Positions 8,125 through 12,843 of a stretch of DNA of 12,843 nt are shown here, piece after piece (positions within the stretch are counted from its first letter, which is position 1; the number at the start of each line of letters is the position of its first letter). Made by a program: the position numbers and the translations under genes. Under the pieces are notes generated by a model. That model made no database searches. It saw nothing but the letters and a program-made list of their open reading frames with translations, and was not told the DNA's origin. The DNA comes from an uncultured Streptococcus sp. (GTDB lineage Bacteria > Bacillota > Bacilli > Lactobacillales > Streptococcaceae): contig CAJZGT010000023.1 of NCBI GenBank assembly GCA_916048145.1, forward strand, positions 1-12,843, written 5' to 3'.

Positions 8125-8839
8125 CTAAAACTCGCTTAATAAAGGTAACATTCCCTACAAAGTATCGTTTAAAGAGACGCTTTGGTTCATTAGCAACTCG
8201 GAACAACCACTCCAAGTTTGATTTCTGCATCCAAAGTGGGGCACGCTGAATGTGACCAGACAATACATCAAAACTACCACCTACACCCATAAAAATAGAA
8301 TTCACTCCATTATCCATAAATTTTTGGATGATGTATTCTTTTTTAGGTGAAGTAATTCCAACAAATACAAAGTCGGGATTCTTTTCACGAATATCTTCCT
8401 GAATATCTTGCTCATCTTCCTCAGAAAAATAACCATTACGATGTCCAACTACTCGTAGGTTTTGATACTCTTCTTTAAAATTTTGCAACATATCTTGCAA
8501 AACTTCTTCTTTAGCACCAAAGAAATACACTGAATAAGATTTTTCATCGGCTAATTTTAATAATCTTTGCATTAAATCAATTCCAGCAACGCGTTCTGGA
8601 ACTTGGTAGCCCAAAAATCGAGAAGCTAGAACTACTGATGCACCATCTGCATTGATGATTTCAGACTCGTTAACTATCTTCTTAATGGCTTCATCTGATT
8701 GACATTGGTTAATCTTATCAGCGTTTACGCCCATTAAATGAAGAGGACGTTGTTCAATGACAAATTTCTCAACTGCCTGTACTGTTTCATCCATTGTTAA
8801 AGGGTCAATCCTGACCCCCATTAAATCAAAACTATTCAA
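8099..8839 (-). CDS. wchO: WchO-type WecG/TagA/CpsF glycosyltransferase (GT26), probable N-acetylmannosaminyltransferase
   Basis: Predicted to transfer ManNAc from UDP-ManNAc to Glc-PP-undecaprenol, the second sugar of the repeat unit. The 246 residues match the TagA/WecG family. Visible motifs are GVNADKIN (37-44), NADGASVVLASRFLG (63-77, with the Asp proposed as catalytic in TagA), YFFGAKEEV (105-113), GITSPKKE (161-168), GVGGSFDVLSGHIQRAP (185-201) and the C-terminal LEWLFRVANEPKRLFKRY (209-226), which in TagA is the membrane-directed tail. Pairing with mnaA and following wchA is the arrangement of pneumococcal serotypes 9 and 19, where the structure contains ManNAc linked to Glc. The start is TTG at 8839: GGGGAG stands six bases before it, while the in-frame ATG at residue 7 has no such site. 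The specific symbol is inferred from family and context. Confidence 0.88.
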   Translation of the reverse strand: MNSFDLMGVRIDPLTMDETVQAVEKFVIEQRPLHLMGVNADKINQCQSDEAIKKIVNESEIINADGASVVLASRFLGYQVPERVAGIDLMQRLLKLADEKSYSVYFFGAKEEVLQDMLQNFKEEYQNLRVVGHRNGYFSEEDEQDIQEDIREKNPDFVFVGITSPKKEYIIQKFMDNGVNSIFMGVGGSFDVLSGHIQRAPLWMQKSNLEWLFRVANEPKRLFKRYFVGNVTFIKRVLDEKRKTKK

Positions 8840-8840
8840 A

Positions 8841-9644
8841 TTAATCTCCCCATGTAGACTCGAAATGACCCTTACGTTCTGCTTCTTCGGGTAACTTCAT
8901 GTAATCACCATATATTTTTGTTAAATATTCATCTGGGTTTGCATGGCAACTTATTTTCAAGTTCTCAAACTCTAGTAATTGTGGTTCACCGAATACTTCT
9001 TTTCTAGCAAGTTCACGTTCTCTGTATGAACCTAGTACATTCCCTACTATTGAACTAGTTTCAAAATCATATTGTTTAATTAGATTTTGTAATTTGTTGT
9101 TAATAGTGGCTGTTTTTAGAAGTTTATTTAATTTCAAAACTTTTGATATACTCACAATTGCATTTTCAAAACTTCCCCGATCTCTGTCATGTAGACGATC
9201 GATTACCGAAATTTTAGAAAGTGCACGATAGAATTTAATTTTGTTTGTATGAATAAAATAACGGAAACTATCATCTGGATAACCATCCAAAGGGAAAATA
9301 TCTATGAATGGACTACATAGTTCATCTCCAAATGGAATTTGTAAGGATGTATCCATAATAGAGGTATTCCCTAAATTATCATCATGAAGTCTCAAAACAA
9401 CATGTTCTGGAAGTTCCTTGTTACAAATAGACAAAAATGTTTCATAATCTTTTCGAGGCATTCCTAAATCCATATCATCATCCCAAGGAATAAATCCTTT
9501 ATGACGAATTGCTCCTAGCAATGTTCCTCCCAAAGCATAATATCTTAAGTTATATTTACTACAAATAGCAATAAAACTTTTCAATAAAGATAATTCTCCT
9601 AGTTGAATTTCCCTCACTTTATTCATAAAATCACTTCGCTCCAT
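8841..9644 (-). CDS. LicD family phosphotransferase
   Basis: A cytoplasmic nucleotidyltransferase-fold protein of 267 residues, expected to transfer a phospho-group from a CDP-activated donor to a sugar of the repeat unit. The diagnostic LicD motif GGTLLGAIRHKGFIPWDDDM spans residues 39-58, with the metal-binding DDDMD at 55-59. FIDIFPLDGYP (113-123) and a C-terminal YLTKIYGDYMKLP element complete the family pattern, so the protein looks full length. Known LicD proteins attach phosphocholine to teichoic acids, and some capsule versions are linked to phosphocholine or phospho-polyol decorations. The donor here is unknown, and no CDP-polyol synthesis genes are in the window. The ATG overlaps the wchA stop by 14 bases. 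A second ATG at 9626 (residue 7, MNKVREIQ) is an equally possible start, because neither has an ideal ribosome-binding site. Its position directly after wchA is unusual. Confidence 0.93.
   Translation of the reverse strand: MERSDFMNKVREIQLGELSLLKSFIAICSKYNLRYYALGGTLLGAIRHKGFIPWDDDMDLGMPRKDYETFLSICNKELPEHVVLRLHDDNLGNTSIMDTSLQIPFGDELCSPFIDIFPLDGYPDDSFRYFIHTNKIKFYRALSKISVIDRLHDRDRGSFENAIVSISKVLKLNKLLKTATINNKLQNLIKQYDFETSSIVGNVLGSYRERELARKEVFGEPQLLEFENLKISCHANPDEYLTKIYGDYMKLPEEAERKGHFESTWGD
8846..8851 (-). promoter_or_regulatory. Ribosome-binding site fixing the TTG start of wchO
   Basis: GGGGAG on the minus strand lies six bases upstream of TTG (8837-8839), an optimal spacing. It sits inside the final codons of the LicD gene, whose TAA stop ends one base before the TTG. 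The first in-frame ATG (8819-8821) is preceded only by an AT-rich stretch with no purine-rich site. The layout favours initiation at TTG, coupled to termination of LicD. Confidence 0.75.
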
Positions 9645-10998
9645 CTCTCATAAATACAACTTTAACTGTTTTTAGTAGAATTTCAATATCTTTCCAAATT
9701 GTCCAATCGTCTATATAAGCGACATCTAATTTAACGACTTCATCAAAATTCTTAATCTCACTTCTACCACTAACTTGCCAAAGTCCAGTGATACCTGGTT
9801 TAAAACTCAATCGACGTTTTTGTTCAGGTGTGTATGTTTCATATTCATCAACTGTTGGCGGTCTTGTTCCAACTAGACTCATATCTCCTTTCAGAACATT
9901 CCAAAACTGAGGAAGTTCATCCAAGCTAGTTTTACGGATAAAACGACCAATTTTTGTAATGCGAGGATCATTGTCCATCTTAAACATACCACCCTGCATA
10001 GTATTTTTCTCCAACAATTCTCTCTTTTTATCCTCAGCATCAATACACATTGATCTAAATTTATAAAACGTAAAATGTCGGCCGTTTTTTCCTATACGAG
10101 TCTGGGCAAAAATAGCAGGTCCACCATCTTTTCGAATAGCTGGTACTAGAACTATACTGACTAAGCCACAAATCATTAAACCAAAAATAGAACCAATAAT
10201 ATCTATGACACGCTTAGCAATGACATGACTATTCTTATAAAATTTCGTCGAAAAAGTAATGACATTTAGACCAGCCATCCCACGGATTTTCTTATCACGC
10301 CCTAGATTATGGTCAAAAGCATTTAGATTAACCGTTACATCAATTCCCATCGTTTCAAAACGAGAAATAAATTCACCAATATCGTATTCTTCACTAGGAA
10401 GATTTATGAACACTTCATCCACAACTTCGTGAGTTGCAAAATTTAAAATATCTTCGACCGGTACGACTGTAATAGTATCATGTTGGAAATTAGGTTTATC
10501 TAATACACTAACTGCCACCAGTTCTCCAAAGAAATCACCAGCATCAAGTAATTTATCCATCACTTTCTCAACTCTAGATGTTGCTGTAATCAAGAATAGT
10601 TTTTTACTCCATTTCAAATTAGGAAATATCCGTTTCGAATAATACTTGATACAAATATTGACTAGATACATTAGAATCGAGTGTAAGGTTAAGAAATACA
10701 CCATACCTCGTCTAGAGATACTAAAGCGTTCTTCTAAAAAGAAATTAGAAAGACTAATCGCCAACGAAAAGAAAATGATATATTTTGCCAAGCGAACAAA
10801 TTCAATCAAATTTCCTCGTCTAAAAAAATCTTGACCGTAATCGCTAAAATAAAATACTATGTAGTGGAGAATATATAGGACAATCATTGTTGTTGAAAGA
10901 ATATCTGTCTCTTTAACAAAACTAAGAGAATACCCTAGTAACACTACTATAAAACTCTGAATTACTGCCAGAGATATTTTTATCCCTTTCTCTTCCAT
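9631..10998 (-). CDS. wchA: Undecaprenyl-phosphate glucose-1-phosphate transferase
   Basis: Initiates the repeat unit by moving glucose-1-phosphate from UDP-glucose to undecaprenyl phosphate. The 455 residues have the polyisoprenyl-phosphate hexose-1-phosphate transferase layout. Four N-terminal membrane helices lie at about 9-27, 36-52, 70-88 and 98-118. A cytoplasmic CoA-binding-like region spans about 130-250, and a membrane-inserted segment lies near 264-288. The catalytic domain follows, with FAQTRIGKNG (297-306), FYKFRSM (311-317), TSLDELPQFWNVLKGDMSLV (357-376), GTRPP (377-381) and KPGITGLWQVSGRS (400-413). The sequence reads close to pneumococcal WchA (Cps2E) from memory, including the ending MRDGAK, which supports glucose rather than galactose as the first sugar. 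The start has AAGGAAGT upstream and lies 22 bases after wze. Confidence 0.95.
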   Translation of the reverse strand: MEEKGIKISLAVIQSFIVVLLGYSLSFVKETDILSTTMIVLYILHYIVFYFSDYGQDFFRRGNLIEFVRLAKYIIFFSLAISLSNFFLEERFSISRRGMVYFLTLHSILMYLVNICIKYYSKRIFPNLKWSKKLFLITATSRVEKVMDKLLDAGDFFGELVAVSVLDKPNFQHDTITVVPVEDILNFATHEVVDEVFINLPSEEYDIGEFISRFETMGIDVTVNLNAFDHNLGRDKKIRGMAGLNVITFSTKFYKNSHVIAKRVIDIIGSIFGLMICGLVSIVLVPAIRKDGGPAIFAQTRIGKNGRHFTFYKFRSMCIDAEDKKRELLEKNTMQGGMFKMDNDPRITKIGRFIRKTSLDELPQFWNVLKGDMSLVGTRPPTVDEYETYTPEQKRRLSFKPGITGLWQVSGRSEIKNFDEVVKLDVAYIDDWTIWKDIEILLKTVKVVFMRDGAK

Positions 10999-11020
10999 AA
11001 CTACTTCCTTAGTCTATCCC

Positions 11021-11704
11021 TTATTTTTTACCGTAAGAACCATACTCACCGTAAGAACCATATTTCTCAGCTGAAGTATTGAATTTATTTAATACAACTC
11101 CTAAGAATGGTTTATTTGTTTGTTCCAATTGACCTTTAGCCTTCTGAACATCTTTTCTGTTAGCTTCTCCTGCAGCAGTAACTAAAACAGATGCATCACA
11201 TTTCTGTGTGATAATAGCTGCGTCGATAACGATACCAATAGGCGCTGTGTCAACAATAATATAATCAAAATATTTGCGAAGTGTATCAATCATAGTACTA
11301 AAGTTCTCACTTTGCAATAAAGCAGTTGGGTTTGGTGAGATAGACCCAGCTTGAACCACAAATAGATTTTCAACATTGGTATCACATAGACCATGAGATA
11401 GATCTGTTGTTCCAGATAAAAATTCTGTCAACCCCGTAATTTTTTCACGTGATTTGAAGACACCTGACATGACAGAATTCCGAATATCAGCATCTACTAA
11501 CAAGGTCTTATAACCTGCACGCGCGAATGCCCAAGCAATATTTGTAGAAGTCGTTGACTTTCCTTCACCTGGTTTTACAGAGGTGATAGAAATCACTTGT
11601 AAATTATTTCCACTCAATTGTATATTCGTACGCAAGGCATTATAGTATTCTTCCGCTTTTTTGGCCAGATCTAATTTTTTCTGTGCTATTTCTAATGTCG
11701 GCAT
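11021..11704 (-). CDS. wze: Capsule-regulating tyrosine kinase (CpsD/Wze)
   Basis: A cytoplasmic bacterial tyrosine kinase that works with the membrane adaptor Wzd to control chain length, export and wall attachment. The 227 residues show the P-loop Walker A motif VKPGEGKS (43-50), the A' motif LLVDADIR (68-75) and the Walker B motif IIVDTAP (149-155). The C-terminal tail carries four tyrosines at 215, 218, 221 and 224 in a YGX repeat. These are the autophosphorylation sites, which Wzh dephosphorylates. The start at ATG is fixed by TAGGAGAGAGAT, in which TAG is also the stop codon of wzd, so translation is coupled. The protein is very close to pneumococcal Wze from memory. Confidence 0.96.
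   Translation of the reverse strand: MPTLEIAQKKLDLAKKAEEYYNALRTNIQLSGNNLQVISITSVKPGEGKSTTSTNIAWAFARAGYKTLLVDADIRNSVMSGVFKSREKITGLTEFLSGTTDLSHGLCDTNVENLFVVQAGSISPNPTALLQSENFSTMIDTLRKYFDYIIVDTAPIGIVIDAAIITQKCDASVLVTAAGEANRKDVQKAKGQLEQTNKPFLGVVLNKFNTSAEKYGSYGEYGSYGKK
11030..11062 (-). repeat. Tandem repeat encoding the YGX tyrosine cluster of Wze
   Basis: The 15-base sequence ACCGTAAGAACCATA (plus strand) occurs at 11030-11044 and again, identically, at 11048-11062, an 18-base period. In frame it encodes the doubled YGSYG of the kinase tail. One repeat unit is six codons, so slippage or recombination would add or remove two tyrosines without shifting the frame. Confidence 0.85.
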
Positions 11705-11713
11705 ATCTCTCTC

Positions 11714-12406
11714 CTATTTCAATTTATCCAAATTTGGAACAACTCCCAATAATGCGATTTGCATAACATCTTCAATATCCTCTGGACGTTTCACTCGTGT
11801 ATCAACCAGTTCAACGATAAGAACAGCGATAACCGTAAAGACTGTTCCTCCAAGTAGACCTATAATTGTATTTCTACGAATATTTGGAGAAGATGGTGCT
11901 ATAGCGGGACGAGCTTCTTCAAGTGTTGTGACATCAGAAACGCGTGTGATACTGATAATCTTTTCAGCAGCTACTTCTCTCAAGGAGTTAGCGATACGAC
12001 TAGCTTCCTCAGGGACTCTATCATTAACTGAAATAGAAACGATACGGGTATCGACTGGTACAGTTACCTTGACTTTACTAGCCAAAGATTTTGGTGACAG
12101 ATCTAATTTCAAATCAGATGTAACTTTTTCTAAAACATCTTGAGACAAAATAATTTCACGATAGTCTTTAACCAAGTATGATCCAGCTTGCAAGTCTTGA
12201 TTTGTCAAACCAGGCTTATCTCCCTGATTACGGTTGACTACATAAATCCGTGTAGTACTAGTGAACTCCGGTTTAACGATAAAAGCACTATAAGCAAAAG
12301 CTAAAGCTCCAGCTACAATTGCTACCAATGCAACTAGAATTTTTCGTTTCCAAAGAATTTTAAATAGGTGAAATACATCGATTTCCATAGTATTTTGTTC
12401 TTTCAT
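11714..12406 (-). CDS. wzd: Polysaccharide co-polymerase / kinase adaptor (CpsC/Wzd)
   Basis: A membrane protein that activates Wze and sets polysaccharide chain length. The 230 residues have the Wzz-type topology: a short cytoplasmic N terminus ([20 protein letters not shown]), a first helix at about 22-43, an extracellular domain, and a second helix at about 180-202. Before the second helix is the proline-rich motif PAIAPSSPN (about 166-174). The C-terminal cytoplasmic tail ([20 protein letters not shown]) is the part that contacts the kinase. Motifs such as [20 protein letters not shown] and [12 protein letters not shown] match pneumococcal Wzd from memory. The ATG at 12406 is chosen because TAGGAGAAAAT precedes it. 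The TAG there is also the stop codon of wzh. A second Met at residue 7 lacks such a site. Confidence 0.96.
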   Translation of the reverse strand: MKEQNTMEIDVFHLFKILWKRKILVALVAIVAGALAFAYSAFIVKPEFTSTTRIYVVNRNQGDKPGLTNQDLQAGSYLVKDYREIILSQDVLEKVTSDLKLDLSPKSLASKVKVTVPVDTRIVSISVNDRVPEEASRIANSLREVAAEKIISITRVSDVTTLEEARPAIAPSSPNIRRNTIIGLLGGTVFTVIAVLIVELVDTRVKRPEDIEDVMQIALLGVVPNLDKLK

Positions 12407-12414
12407 ATTTTCTC

Positions 12415-12843
12415 CTAAATTATTTGATCCATTATAATTTTCCTAGGGTTCTCTACAAATAGCTCTTCCGCCTTGGCTCTACCATACTTTTTAGAAATAA
12501 TCTGATAAGCCTCCTCCATATAGGGGGGTCTACTATCTAAGTTATGCATATCACTTGCAATGACATGAACCAAGTCTTTCTCCAAAAAATATTGGGCTCT
12601 CTTTTTCATAAATTTATAGGTTTCACCGAAGAGCTTAGGTTTTAGAACATGAGAACTATTTACTTGCGTATAGCAGCCCATATCAATCAGTTCCCTAACA
12701 CGCTTTTCATTGTTTTCCAACGCATCATAACGTTCAATATGAGCAATCACCGGGGTAATCCCTAACATCAAAATATTGCTTAACCCTCTATGAATATCGC
12801 GATAGGGTGTATTCATACTAAATTCAATCAAAGCATAACGACT
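12415..12843 (-). CDS. wzh: Manganese-dependent tyrosine phosphatase (CpsB/Wzh), 3' part only
   Basis: The C-terminal 142 residues of a PHP-domain phosphotyrosine phosphatase that removes phosphate from Wze and resets the kinase cycle. The frame stays open to the window edge (Ser-Arg-Tyr-Ala-Leu precede the first in-window Met), so the start lies outside. The usual length is about 243 residues. Visible family elements are [35 protein letters not shown] and the metal-binding [14 protein letters not shown], in which the Asp and His belong to the active site. The stop codon overlaps the wzd ribosome-binding site. Its presence places the window directly after the conserved cpsA/wzg end of the operon. 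Confidence 0.95.
   Translation of the reverse strand, partial: SRYALIEFSMNTPYRDIHRGLSNILMLGITPVIAHIERYDALENNEKRVRELIDMGCYTQVNSSHVLKPKLFGETYKFMKKRAQYFLEKDLVHVIASDMHNLDSRPPYMEEAYQIISKKYGRAKAEELFVENPRKIIMDQII

Noticed and set aside
9624..9644. The 14-base overlap of wchA and the LicD gene considered as a frameshifted fusion
   Set aside because: WchA ends with its usual MRDGAK tail and LicD has its own plausible start codons, so these are two complete genes.
11661..12143. A 160-codon plus-strand open frame opposite wzd and the start of wze
   Set aside because: It is antisense to well-recognised genes, is rich in Ser, Thr and Ile as expected for a complementary frame, and matches no family I know.
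1..12843. CRISPR arrays, tRNA or rRNA genes, phage or defence genes
   Set aside because: No regularly spaced repeats, cloverleaf sequences or related protein motifs were seen. Nearly all of the window is capsule coding sequence.

Overview
This window is most of a Wzx/Wzy-type capsular (or receptor) polysaccharide locus from a Mitis-group Streptococcus: S. pneumoniae or a close commensal such as S. mitis or S. oralis. The evidence is the low-GC DNA, the gene order wzh-wzd-wze-wchA, the tyrosine-rich YGX tail of Wze, and the fact that Wzh, Wzd, Wze and WchA read almost like the pneumococcal proteins as I remember them. I could not run a search, so the species is an inference. Every real gene lies on the minus strand. 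Transcription runs from position 12843 down to 69, as one tightly packed operon whose main promoter lies outside the window.

Layout in transcription order. (1) Regulatory and assembly genes: wzh (tyrosine phosphatase, 5' end cut by the window edge), wzd (membrane adaptor and chain-length protein) and wze (autophosphorylating tyrosine kinase). (2) Initiation: wchA, which puts glucose-1-phosphate on undecaprenyl phosphate. (3) A serotype-specific block: a LicD-family phosphotransferase; a WchO/TagA-type N-acetylmannosaminyltransferase starting at TTG; a GT4 glycosyltransferase; mnaA (UDP-GlcNAc 2-epimerase, which makes UDP-ManNAc); and a GT2 glycosyltransferase. (4) Polymerisation and export: wzy, then a 141-base spacer with a candidate internal promoter, then wzx. 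(5) A galactofuranose module: glf (UDP-galactopyranose mutase) and a WbbI/Gtf3-like transferase. (6) Thirteen bases past the last stop codon there is a sequence resembling the terminus of an ISL3-family insertion sequence, which runs off the left edge.

Read as a pathway, the predicted lipid-linked repeat unit starts with Glc-PP-undecaprenol and receives ManNAc from WchO. It is then extended by the GT4, GT2 and WbbI-like enzymes, probably including one galactofuranose, so it may be about a pentasaccharide. LicD would add a phosphodiester-linked group such as phosphocholine or a phospho-polyol. Wzx flips the unit, Wzy polymerises it, and Wzd/Wze/Wzh control chain length and attachment.

The glucose-ManNAc start is the one known from pneumococcal serotypes 9 and 19. 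I recall no described serotype that joins it to a LicD gene directly after wchA and to a glf plus Galf-transferase module. The locus may therefore encode an undescribed polysaccharide type. No CRISPR array, tRNA or rRNA gene is visible.
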